Assembly: GCA_016342495.1 (NCBI GenBank)
Contig: JAEIOG010000005.1
Location: 1 to 64,000 of the forward strand
Length of the DNA stretch: 64,000 nucleotides
Direction: 5' to 3'
Origin: Phycisphaerae bacterium
Lineage (GTDB): Bacteria > Planctomycetota > Phycisphaerae > Sedimentisphaerales > SM23-30
Shown here: one piece after another, positions 9,107-17,860 of the stretch
Numbering within the stretch: position 1 is the stretch's first letter
Layout of the letters: every line of letters begins with the position of its first letter
Notes under the pieces: generated by a model
What the model saw: only the letters and a program-made list of their open reading frames with translations
What the model was told of the DNA's origin: nothing
Databases searched by the model: none
Made by a program: the position numbers and the translations under genes

Positions 9107-9931
9107 CTAGTCTATCAGACGCACAACCCGAAATCCCAAGTCTGTGCCATAATACGAATTTAAATCCATTCTTCTTATCGTTGCTGTAGATATTTCAGGA
9201 CCTAAATAAATATTACCGCCTCGAACAACATAGCCAGAATAATATTTTGGGCCTACAGGGTCAATGTTTGAGCTATTTTCATAATCTCTGGCAAAAGTGT
9301 CCAATGTCCATTCAGCTACATTACCATGCATATCATGTATACCCCATTTATTAGGTTTTTTTTGCCCAACAGGACAGGTTAGAATTATAAACCTTGCATG
9401 TCCTTCAGAATCAGGCGGAAGGTCGGTTGGCACCACATTATCATCATACCATGCATAATCACCTAACTCGTCCTCAGAATCGCCAAAACAATACTTAGCA
9501 TCACTGCCAGCTCGACAGGCATATTCCCATTGAGCTTCGGTTGGCAAAGTATAAGCCACATCTTCTTTATCGCTAAGTTTTTTACAAAATTCTAAAACAT
9601 CATCTCGCCTTACATTATCAGCTGGATGGTCAAGCCGGGACCTCGCCGGATCTTTACCCATAATCTTTTGATATTGTTCTTGGGTAACTTCATATTTCCC
9701 TATCCAAAAACCTTTAGTTATTACTACCTCATGAACAGGTTTTTCAATTTCAGCCCCAGTGTCGCTACCCATATTAAACTTACCAGCTGGCACCCATACA
9801 AATTCCATGCCAATACTATCGACCATCGTATCGCCAGGTTCTAAGCCAATTGAAGATTGCGACGATTTTTCAGAACAACCAGATAATACCATCAATATAG
9901 CAATTATACTTAAATAAGACTTCACAAACAT
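9107..9931 (-). CDS. FGE-sulfatase-domain (SUMF1-like) lipoprotein, probably not a true formylglycine enzyme
   Basis: A 274-residue lipoprotein (lipobox LSGC near residue 18) with one FGE-sulfatase/C-type-lectin-like domain: EFVWVPAGKFNMGSD, YEVTQEQYQKIMG, YTLPTEAQWEYACRAG, WGIHDMHGNVAEWT and GFRVVRL. The C-terminal part (VVRGGNIYLGPE) lacks the paired cysteines used by aerobic formylglycine-generating enzyme, so it is more likely a non-catalytic or differently acting paralogue. I chose the ATG at 9931, preceded by AAGGAAG and followed by a proper lipoprotein signal, over the track start at 9994, which would overlap the upstream gene. Middle gene of the SASA-FGE-DUF1080 operon. Confidence 0.85.
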   Translation of the reverse strand: MFVKSYLSIIAILMVLSGCSEKSSQSSIGLEPGDTMVDSIGMEFVWVPAGKFNMGSDTGAEIEKPVHEVVITKGFWIGKYEVTQEQYQKIMGKDPARSRLDHPADNVRRDDVLEFCKKLSDKEDVAYTLPTEAQWEYACRAGSDAKYCFGDSEDELGDYAWYDDNVVPTDLPPDSEGHARFIILTCPVGQKKPNKWGIHDMHGNVAEWTLDTFARDYENSSNIDPVGPKYYSGYVVRGGNIYLGPEISTATIRRMDLNSYYGTDLGFRVVRLID

Positions 9932-9947
9932 TACTTCCTTATAAAAA

Positions 9948-11552
9948 CTAATCCTTAACACTAAGCTGTTTATCCAGCCACAGACTAATATCATCGGCCC
10001 ACATCTCGGCCATCTTTTTCAATCCTTTTGGGCTGAAATGAATCCCCTTGCCATCGAAATCACGATATTCTTCTTTGAGCATATCGGTATCGGGCCCTTG
10101 CAATGCTATGTGATCATCCCATAATTTCTGATGGGCATTGCGAACCGCTTCATTAAGCTGTGGCTGAGCCTGAGGAATATAAGAAACCTTAGCAACCACC
10201 CAGACTACCGGATATCCAGCTGCCTGTTGGCTGGCCCGAATTATCCTGACCATATTATTATAAGTTTTCTCGGTGGAATTATAGCCGCAATCGCTTTCAC
10301 CCTGATGCCACAAAACCGCCCGGAAACCACCGGGGCCCAGCTGCCATATTCTGGTCATGGTATGATGAAACAAACCATTTTTATCATTGTTGGGCTGCCA
10401 TTGATCAGTGTTCGTCCCGCCATGGCCGCTAACAGCAAAACCTATTGGCACATGATAGCGACCATAAAGCACATCACCTAATGATGCCCAGGTGCTACCG
10501 CCGCCGGAAGTATCATGAGTCCCCCAGAAAGGATCATCACCTCGGCGCCAATCCAGACCATTAAATGCCGCAACCATGCCGGATTCCTGCTTGGTCTTAA
10601 CCTGACCACAATTGGTAGAATTACTCTGGCCGGCAGTGACAAAAACTTCACCAACACCAAACTTCTCAACAACAATCGGCTCTTTTACCTGAGCTGCGGT
10701 CAGCACCATTTTGTACCAGCCGCCGGCGGGCAAATCAACAACCGCATCAAAACCACCAGTTTTTACATCCACCGGAATATTCATTTGCTTATCAATTGCT
10801 TTACCATCTTTATCGATACCGCTGACAGCTGCCCCAATCATCGAGCATCCACAACGCACTACACCGCTAATCCGCACCGGACCGCTATTTACAGTCTGCC
10901 GCTGATAAACCTGCCAGTCCTTCGGACTAAAAACTTCAATATCAGCCAGTTTATTCTGAGCCAGATCAGCTTCGGTCTGAACCGGTGGCTGGGGCATGGC
11001 ATCAATAAACTTCTGCTCAGAATCAGTAACAATCCGACCCTTAAAGGTTATCTGGGAAGTTTTACCCGCTGGCAACGCCATTTCCACCACTGTCGTATCA
11101 CCGGACCAGGGCCACAGGGCATTGTGACCGCTAATTTCCAGCACTTTACCGTTATAATACCAGCTGGATTGCCGGGCATTGGTCTTATTTGCCAATGGCC
11201 GGGTGCTTTGCATAGCCCCATTATCAATCTTACAGGCCTGCACTTCACTGCGCAAAATAGCGAAAAACACCGCCGCTTTCCCGCTTTTATTAGTCACCGA
11301 AGCGGTAAAGCTGTCGTTCTCCACTGGACTGTAGCTCAGTTCAAAGGGGCAATTCTCCTTTTTAAGATTAATAACACCGCCCTGATGAATATAAGTTCCC
11401 CGCGAAATATCGACCCTAGCATTAAAAAACTCCACCCCATCGACTTGCAGTGATTCCAGATACCCATCGGCTGCCAAAGGCCCCTTGACCAAGACATCAG
11501 CATTGACAATACCGGCCAGCATTAAAACCAAAAGCATAAACAATCTTCGCAT
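9948..11552 (-). CDS. SASA-family carbohydrate esterase (sialate O-acetylesterase-like)
   Basis: A 534-residue secreted protein with a signal peptide (LFMLLVLMLAGIVNA). The N-terminal half (residues about 20-190) is beta-rich and unrecognised. The SGNH-type esterase half carries the nucleophile motif GQSNSTNCG near residue 308 and WHQGESD near residue 415, with an HFSPKG segment near the end that would supply the catalytic His. SASA proteins remove O-acetyl groups from sialic acids or xylan-like glycans; which one here is unknown. AGGAGG lies 5 bases from the ATG. It is the first gene of the operon and is followed after 16 bases by the FGE-like gene. Confidence 0.85.
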   Translation of the reverse strand: MRRLFMLLVLMLAGIVNADVLVKGPLAADGYLESLQVDGVEFFNARVDISRGTYIHQGGVINLKKENCPFELSYSPVENDSFTASVTNKSGKAAVFFAILRSEVQACKIDNGAMQSTRPLANKTNARQSSWYYNGKVLEISGHNALWPWSGDTTVVEMALPAGKTSQITFKGRIVTDSEQKFIDAMPQPPVQTEADLAQNKLADIEVFSPKDWQVYQRQTVNSGPVRISGVVRCGCSMIGAAVSGIDKDGKAIDKQMNIPVDVKTGGFDAVVDLPAGGWYKMVLTAAQVKEPIVVEKFGVGEVFVTAGQSNSTNCGQVKTKQESGMVAAFNGLDWRRGDDPFWGTHDTSGGGSTWASLGDVLYGRYHVPIGFAVSGHGGTNTDQWQPNNDKNGLFHHTMTRIWQLGPGGFRAVLWHQGESDCGYNSTEKTYNNMVRIIRASQQAAGYPVVWVVAKVSYIPQAQPQLNEAVRNAHQKLWDDHIALQGPDTDMLKEEYRDFDGKGIHFSPKGLKKMAEMWADDISLWLDKQLSVKD

Positions 11553-11621
11553 AACAGCCTCCTGAAAGTAATTAAATAACTCAAACAGCCAATCATAAGC
11601 GCCACTTAACGGTCATTTTTT

Positions 11622-11659
11622 GACTATATAGTGAAACGGCAGCCCGGGACTATATAGTC
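11622..11659. promoter_or_regulatory. Two GACTATATAGT boxes upstream of the esterase operon
   Basis: GACTATATAGT occurs at 11622-11632 and again as the perfect 12-bp palindrome GACTATATAGTC at 11648-11659, with starts 26 bases apart. They lie 70-110 bases upstream of the SASA start codon, so they are plausible operator sites for a dimeric regulator. This is inference from position and symmetry only. Nothing else is recognised in 11660-11885. Confidence 0.4.
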
Positions 11660-11885
11660 TTGGGGCCAAAGACTGGCTAACCCGGTTTTATCAGGTATTA
11701 ACGGCAATAATGCCATGCATCAGCCTAAAAGCATACTAATAAGTCAACCACAGCAACCTATTATCAACAAATATCCCCAATCGTCAAGTAAACACTCGAT
11801 AATAAAGCAATTCAGTCACCCATAAATCCAACATTTGCCCCAGACAAATACCAACCAGTGATCCTTATGTTAGTTGGGTGCAGGC

Positions 11886-13751
11886 TCAGCCTGCTGGGTC
11901 TATCTGCCGTTGTCGCTTGCCTAGTAATATCAAGTCCCGCAGGGCTTCGGGGTTTTTGGCTTTGAGCCAGCGCTGGGAAAAATCATCTTCCTGAACAATC
12001 TGAGCGATAGCGGCCAGGGCCATCAGATGCCCCCGCCGCTGGTCACGGGTACCGATCAGGACAATCACTGCCTTGATACTGGTAGATTCAGCGGAAAAAT
12101 GAATCCCCTCACTGCAGCGAAACATCAAAACATCAAAATGCTTTTCACCGGGGATGACAATATGGGGAATCGCCAGCAAGGGACTCAGGGCCGTACAGCC
12201 CTGCTGTTCCCGCTGGATCAGCGACTGCAACACCGTTTCGATCTCAATACCGAGATCTTCCCCTATGACATCGGCGGCGATGCCAAAGAACTCATCCCGG
12301 GTCAGCGGCCCGGCTATATCCATCACCGGACAGCTTTCGACCAGTCGATCAAAACCATCCTTGAGCACTTCATCCCGCTCATGGATGATGTCTTTTAGTT
12401 CTCGCTCCAGCGAATGAGAAGTAAACTCCTGAGCCGTTATCCTGCCTATCAAATGCAAAAGAGCATATTCCTGACTGGCACGTTGACGGCCATAAAACCA
12501 ATACACCACAAAACCCAGCAAGGCCAGTCCCAGTGAAACAAATAAAGGTGTAGGGCCCATCTCAGCCATCAAGGCAATCAAACCCAATGCCCCTATAACC
12601 TGAACCCAGGGATATAACGGACTCTTAAACTGGGGGCGATAGTTCTGTACCTTGCTCTCCCGCAAAATCACCACCGCGGCATTGGTAAATATATAGGTCA
12701 TAATCAGCACACATGAGGCAGCCTTAACCAGAACCTTAATATCAAAAAACAAGGCAATCGCTATTACAATACCGGTAAGTATCAATGAATTAATCGGAGT
12801 CTCGAATTTACTGCTGATATTGCCCAGCCAGGGTGGCAGCATCTTATCCCGGGACAGGGCCAAAGGATAACGCGAGGCCGCCATTATCCCGGAATTAACT
12901 GCCGAAATAACCGCCAGTATCGCAATGATAGCAAAGAATATCCGATAGCCATTACCCATCACCAGATTAGCGGTTTGGGAGATAGGGGCTTCCTTGAAAA
13001 GCATGGTTTTGAGGATTCCCGGGGTAACCTGTTCACCGATAAGCATAAAAATAATCAGCAGATAAGAAAGCTGAACCACCGCCAGCGACATCAACATCGC
13101 TCTGGGCAGGGTTTTGCCGGGATCTTTGACTTCCTCGGCAACACTGGCAACCTTCAATAATCCGCCAAAACTGATAAATACCAGCCCTGCTGTCGCGAAT
13201 ATACTGGAAAAGCCATTCGGGTTAAATGGCGAGAAATTCTGGGTCTGGCAATACCCAAATGACTTTATCACAAAAACTACTAAAGCCCCCAATATCACCA
13301 ACACAATATATGTCTGCATACGACCTGCCTCTTTGACTCCAAAAATATTCAGAGCGATAAAGCAACAGCACAATACCAATGCCAACGGAATCATGAGATG
13401 CTGATTAAGATGGCCCAGAACAATAATCGCCGTGGACATAAATACCAGTTCAAAGGCACTTTTCAGCACAATAGCCAGCCAGGTTATTAAACCATAAACC
13501 GTCCCTACCGCCGAGCCCATCGACCGGGTAACATAAAAGTAAGTCCCCCCGGCCTTAGGCATCGCCGAAGCCAACTCTGCCTGACTAAGCAAACCCGTCA
13601 AAGCCAGAGCCCCGGCTATCAAATATGACACCAGCACCGCTGAACCTGCGGTTTCATAGGCCAGGGCAGGCAAAATAAATACCCCCGAAAGCATCGCTCC
13701 AGTCGAAATACTAAAGACATCCAAGACTGTCAAAACCTTTTTTAAGCTCAT
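11886..13751 (-). CDS. APC-family amino acid permease fused to a PTS EIIA-like domain
   Basis: A 621-residue inner-membrane protein. Residues 1-415 form about 12 transmembrane segments of the amino acid/polyamine/organocation family (SIATGAM-like start LDVFSISTGAMLSG, GGTYFYVTRSMG, FISFGGLLKVASVAEEVKDP). After a linker, residues about 470-615 match the PTS EIIA type 2 fold, with the candidate phospho-acceptor His in LLAIPHIVIPG. Such fusions occur in Planctomycetota and cyanobacteria; the domain is thought to regulate transport, but this is not shown here. The ribosome site is weak (GGGA). It has no obvious operon partner; the clp genes lie 240 bases downstream... on the same strand but beyond their own terminator. 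Confidence 0.85.
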   Translation of the reverse strand: MSLKKVLTVLDVFSISTGAMLSGVFILPALAYETAGSAVLVSYLIAGALALTGLLSQAELASAMPKAGGTYFYVTRSMGSAVGTVYGLITWLAIVLKSAFELVFMSTAIIVLGHLNQHLMIPLALVLCCCFIALNIFGVKEAGRMQTYIVLVILGALVVFVIKSFGYCQTQNFSPFNPNGFSSIFATAGLVFISFGGLLKVASVAEEVKDPGKTLPRAMLMSLAVVQLSYLLIIFMLIGEQVTPGILKTMLFKEAPISQTANLVMGNGYRIFFAIIAILAVISAVNSGIMAASRYPLALSRDKMLPPWLGNISSKFETPINSLILTGIVIAIALFFDIKVLVKAASCVLIMTYIFTNAAVVILRESKVQNYRPQFKSPLYPWVQVIGALGLIALMAEMGPTPLFVSLGLALLGFVVYWFYGRQRASQEYALLHLIGRITAQEFTSHSLERELKDIIHERDEVLKDGFDRLVESCPVMDIAGPLTRDEFFGIAADVIGEDLGIEIETVLQSLIQREQQGCTALSPLLAIPHIVIPGEKHFDVLMFRCSEGIHFSAESTSIKAVIVLIGTRDQRRGHLMALAAIAQIVQEDDFSQRWLKAKNPEALRDLILLGKRQRQIDPAG

Positions 13752-13939
13752 GGCATTCCCGCTATAATCCGCCGGATTTCACCAGCAAACATAAAATTGT
13801 CTATATTCAATAAGCTCCCAATACTGCAGGAACCACATTTACCCCAGTATTATAGTCTATCAATTTCACAACGACAAGGCTAACTATTATTATCTTATCA
13901 ATAATTTTTTATCTTACTATCTTGCTCTCTTATTTAAAA

Positions 13940-13968
13940 CAAAAAAACCCTCAGCCATAACCAAGGGT
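13940..13968 (-). terminator. Terminator after the second clpP
   Basis: On the minus strand, ACCCT ... AGGGT pairs around a 12-base loop and is followed by seven T residues. It lies just downstream of the clpP stop codon, as expected for the end of the tig-clpP-clpP transcript. Confidence 0.65.
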
Positions 13969-13990
13969 CATTAAATCATTCAAATTAAGT

Positions 13991-14596
13991 TTATTCTTCT
14001 TTGGCTGGCATCTTATCCAGGACCTTATCAACAATGCCATACTCAACTGCTTCAGTTGCGTCCATCCAGTTATTGCGATCACAATCTTCTAATACCTGCT
14101 CAAAGCTCTTGCCGGTATGCTCGCCAATAATCTTATACAGACGATCACGAACCCGCAGCATTTCTTCGGCTTCAATTTGCAAATCAGTCGCTGGGCCGGT
14201 AATATGACCGCCAATTAAAGGTTGATGAATCATAACTGTGCTATTAGGCAGCATATAACGCTTGCCAGCAGTTCCACTCAACAGTAAAACCGCGCCCATC
14301 GATGCGGCCATACCCATACAATATGTACAAACATCGCATCGCAAAAAACGCATAGTATCATAAATCGCTAAACCTGCTGAAACCGACCCACCCGGCGAAT
14401 TAACATAAAAATGTATATCACTTTTTGAATCTTCATTACTGAGAAACAACATCTGAGCAATAATCAAATTCGCCGAATCATCCGTTACCGGACCACCTAA
14501 AAAGATAACTCTGTCTTTCAGCAAACGTGAATAAATATCATATGCACGTTCGCCACGACCTGTCGTCTCTACTACCATTGGAATCAAACCGGACAT
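13991..14596 (-). CDS. clpP: ClpP-like protease subunit with Asn in place of catalytic Asp
   Basis: A 201-residue ClpP paralogue. ClpP forms two stacked heptameric rings and degrades proteins delivered by ClpX/ClpA-type unfoldases. Ser99 (GMAASMG) and His124 (MIHQPL) are present with the usual 25-residue spacing. Alignment by eye with B. subtilis ClpP puts Asn175 (DRNNWMDA) where the catalytic Asp172 should be. A Ser-His-Asn triad is known from Listeria ClpP1. It may act as a mixed-ring partner of the neighbouring ClpP. AGGAGG lies 6 bases before the ATG. The gene sits 56 bases downstream of the other clpP. Confidence 0.92.
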   Translation of the reverse strand: MSGLIPMVVETTGRGERAYDIYSRLLKDRVIFLGGPVTDDSANLIIAQMLFLSNEDSKSDIHFYVNSPGGSVSAGLAIYDTMRFLRCDVCTYCMGMAASMGAVLLLSGTAGKRYMLPNSTVMIHQPLIGGHITGPATDLQIEAEEMLRVRDRLYKIIGEHTGKSFEQVLEDCDRNNWMDATEAVEYGIVDKVLDKMPAKEE

Positions 14597-14652
14597 AACT
14601 GTCCTCCTATTTATTAATTCTTAATTGCTAATTATCAATTGTTAATTAATAA

Positions 14653-15291
14653 TTATTTCTTATCAGTTTCTTCATGAGCCAGAATCTCATCAACCACACC
14701 ATAATCCAATGCCTCCTGGGCATCCATATATCGGTCACGTTCGATTTCTCTTTCAATTTTCTCTAATGGCTGGCCGGTATGATTTACTAATATCTGATTA
14801 ATCATTTTCTTAGTCTTAATGATTTCTTCAGCCTGAATCTGTATATCACTTGCCTGACCTGAAACCCCACCCCATGGCTGATGTAACATCACCTTGGAAT
14901 GTGGCAAAGCAAAACGCTTACCCTTAGTGCCCGCTGCCAGAATAATTGCTCCACCAGAAGCTGCCCGGCCTATACAATAAGTACAAATATCCGAATGAAT
15001 AAACTGCATCGTATCATAAATCGCCATCGTATCATCGACACTGCCACCGGGGCAATTCACATATAAATGAATATCACTGCCACGCTTCATATTATCTAAG
15101 TACAATAAAGACTTGATTATCACCGAAGCGATTGTCCCCAGTGAGGTCAAATATGATGGATCCAAGGGCATATCTAAAAAGATACACCGGTTCTCCAGCA
15201 ACATTTCATTCAGACCCATTTCACGAGTCCGCTGATAGCCCGAAGGCCCCATCCGGGGCGATATATACATCTGTGGTGTTTCCAGATTCAT
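14653..15291 (-). CDS. clpP: ClpP ATP-dependent protease proteolytic subunit (intact triad)
   Basis: A 212-residue serine peptidase of family S14. The catalytic residues are all visible: Ser112 in GRAASGG, His137 in MLHQPWGG and Asp186 in ERDRYMDA. It has a longer N-terminus than E. coli ClpP, beginning MNLETPQMYISPRMG, which may include a propeptide. AAGGAAA precedes the ATG. It is flanked by tig upstream and a second clpP downstream, a common order, but no clpX follows; the unfoldase gene must be elsewhere. Confidence 0.95.
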   Translation of the reverse strand: MNLETPQMYISPRMGPSGYQRTREMGLNEMLLENRCIFLDMPLDPSYLTSLGTIASVIIKSLLYLDNMKRGSDIHLYVNCPGGSVDDTMAIYDTMQFIHSDICTYCIGRAASGGAIILAAGTKGKRFALPHSKVMLHQPWGGVSGQASDIQIQAEEIIKTKKMINQILVNHTGQPLEKIEREIERDRYMDAQEALDYGVVDEILAHEETDKK

Positions 15292-15500
15292 CTGCTTTTC
15301 CTTATTTTAACAGTTAACGTCCTATAATTAACATCATTTCTCTATCTCGATAGCTACAAGAACTCATAAATATTCAGCATGCTGACTATGTGACATAATA
15401 ACAATCTATATCACCTGTCCAACCTTCGCCTTAGATACTCGCATACACACCATCAAACAAAGAAATTCACGCCCGATAACTATATCAAGCCTTAAATGTC

Positions 15501-15528
15501 GATGGCCAACACTTCTGCGTTGGCCATC
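15501..15528 (-). terminator. Stem-loop after tig
   Basis: GATGGCCAAC and GTTGGCCATC form a perfect 10-bp stem with an 8-base loop, 15 bases past the tig stop codon. No T-run follows on the minus strand, so it may stabilise or attenuate a tig-clpP transcript rather than end it. Confidence 0.5.
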
Positions 15529-15542
15529 AAACTATTCACTTA

Positions 15543-17045
15543 TTACTTATCGGTTTTCGGTGGCGTTCTTTTGACTTTTTTTTGTTCATCATCGGTAGAT
15601 TTTTCATCTTCGTCAGTTACAGCCTTCTTTACAGTCTTCTTTGTGGTTTTTTTCTTAGTTGCTTTCTTTGTAGTTTTTTTCTCGGTAGGCTTAGCATCTT
15701 CTGCCGGTGCATCTACAACTTCTGCCATCTCTAAGATTCGTTCCAAAGCCTTCTGATCGCAAATCTGCTGGGCAATACCTTCTAAACGGCCTTCTTTTGC
15801 CAGTTCATCGCGAACTTTTTCAGGACGACGACGATACATTCCTGCAATCTGAGCAATTGCGGCATTTACTTCGCCATCAGTTGTTTCGATTTCCAAAGTC
15901 TCAGCAACTTTTTCCATAATGAAGCTCATCTTCAGTTCATTACGAGCTTCTTCGCCTACTGATGCACGAAGCTGTTCGATATTCTGATTGATCTGTTCTG
16001 CCGGCATTCCATTGCGAAGTAATTCATAATAACGATTAGCCAATGCTCTTTCGCTGTGACGCGCCGCTGCTGCTTCTGGCAGCTCAAATTCAACATTACT
16101 ACTTAGATATTCACGAACCTGAGCAGTCATTGCATTTCTTGAATCCTGATCTGCCTGATCTTCAAGATTTTCTTCAATCATGCGTTCCAATTCACTTTGG
16201 TCAGAAGTGCCAAACATTGTAAAGAACTCGTCGTTCATCTCGGCAGGTTCCAAACGCTTGATTGCTTTGACTTCTATGGTAATTTCAGCTTTTTTGCCGC
16301 GCCATTCGCTCATTGGATGACTTTCGGGAACTTCAACTGTAAATTCTTTCTTATCGCCAGGTTTGGTGCCATCAAGAATCTCAGCCATATTTTCAACCCG
16401 AATGCCTCTTACTGAACATGGGCTCACCCACAATGGACATTCTTCTACAACGACTGGTTCATCAATACCTTCAAGCTTGATGGTAGCTGATCCGTCAATA
16501 GAGTCATCGGTCTGGGCTTTTTCGATATCAGTCATCTTGCCATGACGACGACGTAGCTGTTCCACTGTTTCTTTTACGCGATCTTCGGTAATATCAACGA
16601 TTTTCTTTTCGATCTTAATGCCTTCCAGCTTTGGCAATTCAAATACAGGTTTGACTTCTACTTCATATTCAAAAGTAAAATCACCTGTTTCAGGCAAAAT
16701 AATGTCATCAGGTTTGATGTCTGGTTCGCCTAAGATATCAAAATCTTCTGAATCTTCGATCTGCTCAAATGCCTGAGCCAGCAAACGGAACTTGGCCTGG
16801 TCGATAATTTCACTGCCAAAACGCTTTTCGATCAGGCGACGAGGTGCCCGACCCTTACGAAATCCCGGAACCGCCGCTTCTTTGCCCAGATCACCATATT
16901 GACTATCCAATTCCTTATCAATTTCTTCGCGTGGCACGACAACACTGATTTTCTTTTTCCATGGACCGCTTTCTTCGATATTAACGGTACAGTTCATTTT
17001 TTCTTCTACTTCTTCTAATTGTTCTTTTGCCTGTTCTTCTGACAT
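15543..17045 (-). CDS. tig: Trigger factor, ribosome-associated chaperone
   Basis: A 500-residue trigger factor. The N-terminal ribosome-binding domain carries the signature GFRKGRAPRRLIEKRFG near residue 61. The central FKBP-type isomerase domain lies at about 190-265, followed by the helical C-terminal arms. After the normal end (near residue 450) it has a 50-residue Lys/Thr-rich tail (KKTTKKATKKKTTKKTVKK), a low-complexity extension that could bind RNA or ribosomes; that function is a guess. AGGAGAG precedes the ATG. The gene heads the tig-clpP-clpP group, and a large inverted repeat lies in its leader. Confidence 0.95.
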   Translation of the reverse strand: MSEEQAKEQLEEVEEKMNCTVNIEESGPWKKKISVVVPREEIDKELDSQYGDLGKEAAVPGFRKGRAPRRLIEKRFGSEIIDQAKFRLLAQAFEQIEDSEDFDILGEPDIKPDDIILPETGDFTFEYEVEVKPVFELPKLEGIKIEKKIVDITEDRVKETVEQLRRRHGKMTDIEKAQTDDSIDGSATIKLEGIDEPVVVEECPLWVSPCSVRGIRVENMAEILDGTKPGDKKEFTVEVPESHPMSEWRGKKAEITIEVKAIKRLEPAEMNDEFFTMFGTSDQSELERMIEENLEDQADQDSRNAMTAQVREYLSSNVEFELPEAAAARHSERALANRYYELLRNGMPAEQINQNIEQLRASVGEEARNELKMSFIMEKVAETLEIETTDGEVNAAIAQIAGMYRRRPEKVRDELAKEGRLEGIAQQICDQKALERILEMAEVVDAPAEDAKPTEKKTTKKATKKKTTKKTVKKAVTDEDEKSTDDEQKKVKRTPPKTDK

Positions 17046-17080
17046 AATTATGTCTCTCCTGTTTCTGGGCCTACAAAAAA

Positions 17081-17142
17081 GGCCAACTTGAATTTACAAC
17101 AGCCGTGCGTCAAACAACAGCTGATCCAAATTCAATTTGGCC
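17081..17142. repeat. 15-bp inverted repeat in the tig leader
   Basis: GGCCAACTTGAATTT (17081-17095) and AAATTCAATTTGGCC (17128-17142) pair with one mismatch around a 32-base loop. The left arm is 36 bases from the tig start codon, so the structure would lie in the 5' leader or overlap the promoter. It could be a regulatory stem or a remnant of a small mobile element. Confidence 0.5.
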
Positions 17143-17327
17143 TCATTATTTGCACGCGACTTTCGACCAACGCTAAACCTAACATAATCGTCCGTCGATC
17201 TCTGATCAACCCGATGGCTTAGTACCTCGTTGTCGCAAACTTATTTTATTTTAATCTTTGCTAACCCAAATAGCAAAATCCGGGGCATAGGCTCTGCCCA
17301 CAACGATAATAACCTATGAGCGAAGCA

Positions 17328-17386
17328 AATACCACAACTTTTAACTGTTAGTTTTTAACTTTCAAACTGACTATCGGTCAGTTTGA
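17328..17386. repeat. Dispersed palindromic repeat, copy 2
   Basis: This is the second copy of the element at 3558-3623, sharing TTTTAACTGTTAGTTTTTAAC. Here the 3' end is an intact hairpin: TCAAACTGAC and GTCAGTTTGA, 10 bp, with loop TATCG (17362-17386). Confidence 0.65.
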
Positions 17387-17387
17387 G

Positions 17388-17622
17388 TCAATAACACACA
17401 CCATTATCGCTTAATATGCAATTCTGAGCCAGGTTTCCAACGGAAACCGAAACAAAAACCAACCAGTCTCATGCGATCCAAGTTGTGTGCAGCTTCAAGC
17501 TTCTTAACTCAATAACACACGCCATTATCGCTTAATAAGCAATTAAAGCAGGTTTCCAACGGAAACCGAAACAAAAACCAACCAGTCTCATGCGCTCTAA
17601 GTTGTGTGCAGCTTCAAGCTGC
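17388..17622. repeat. Two tandem copies of a 121-bp intergenic element
   Basis: Copies begin at 17388 and 17509 and share long identical blocks, among them CATTATCGCTTAATA, AGGTTTCCAACGGAAACC and CAACCAGTCTCATGCG. Each contains a perfect 7-bp hairpin (GGTTTCC AAC GGAAACC), at 17432-17448 and 17551-17567. Each ends with a GCAGCTTCAAGCT-type palindrome. No open frame spans them. They may be a repeat family or duplicated small RNA genes. Confidence 0.75.
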
Positions 17623-17676
17623 CTGCAAAAAAAGCCATTTACCCTGACTGCTCAAGATGAATGACTTTATTTTGAA

Positions 17677-17748
17677 AGCGGGTGATGAGATTCGAACCCA
17701 CGACCCTCACGTTGGCAACGTGATGCTCTACCACTGAGCTACACCCGC
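17677..17748 (-). tRNA. tRNA-Gly (GCC)
   Basis: On the minus strand a 72-base cloverleaf begins GCGGGTGTAGCTCAGTGG. The acceptor stem is GCGGGTG/CACCCGC. The anticodon stem TCACG/CGTGA encloses loop TTGCCAA (anticodon GCC), and the T arm reads GGTTCGAATC. The discriminator is U and the 3' CCA is not encoded. Confidence 0.96.
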
Positions 17749-17794
17749 ATACTATTAACTTATAACTTGCAACCTTCGCCACAAGTGTCCAGAT

Positions 17795-17822
17795 ATAATA
17801 GCTTTACGTTTCCAGTTTGCAA
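17795..17822 (-). promoter_or_regulatory. Promoter of tRNA-Gly
   Basis: On the minus strand TTGCAA, a 16-base spacer and TATTAT lie 46 bases upstream of the tRNA. They are preceded by an A-rich tract (17826-17860) resembling an UP element. Confidence 0.6.
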
Positions 17823-17860
17823 CCCTTTTTTTTATTTTTTTTGCATTTTTTAGACTTTTT

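Noticed and set aside
9107-9931. Calling the FGE-domain protein a formylglycine-generating enzyme for sulfatases
   Set aside because: The catalytic Cys pair is absent and no sulfatase gene is in the window.
10515-11453. 312-aa plus-strand ORF
   Set aside because: Lies wholly antisense to the well-supported SASA esterase, with no ribosome site or family motif.
17388-17622. CRISPR array
   Set aside because: Only two long near-identical units with no spacer-repeat alternation; no cas genes nearby.
17046-17677. tmRNA, SRP RNA or RNase P RNA in the tig-tRNA gap
   Set aside because: None of their conserved core sequences could be found on either strand.
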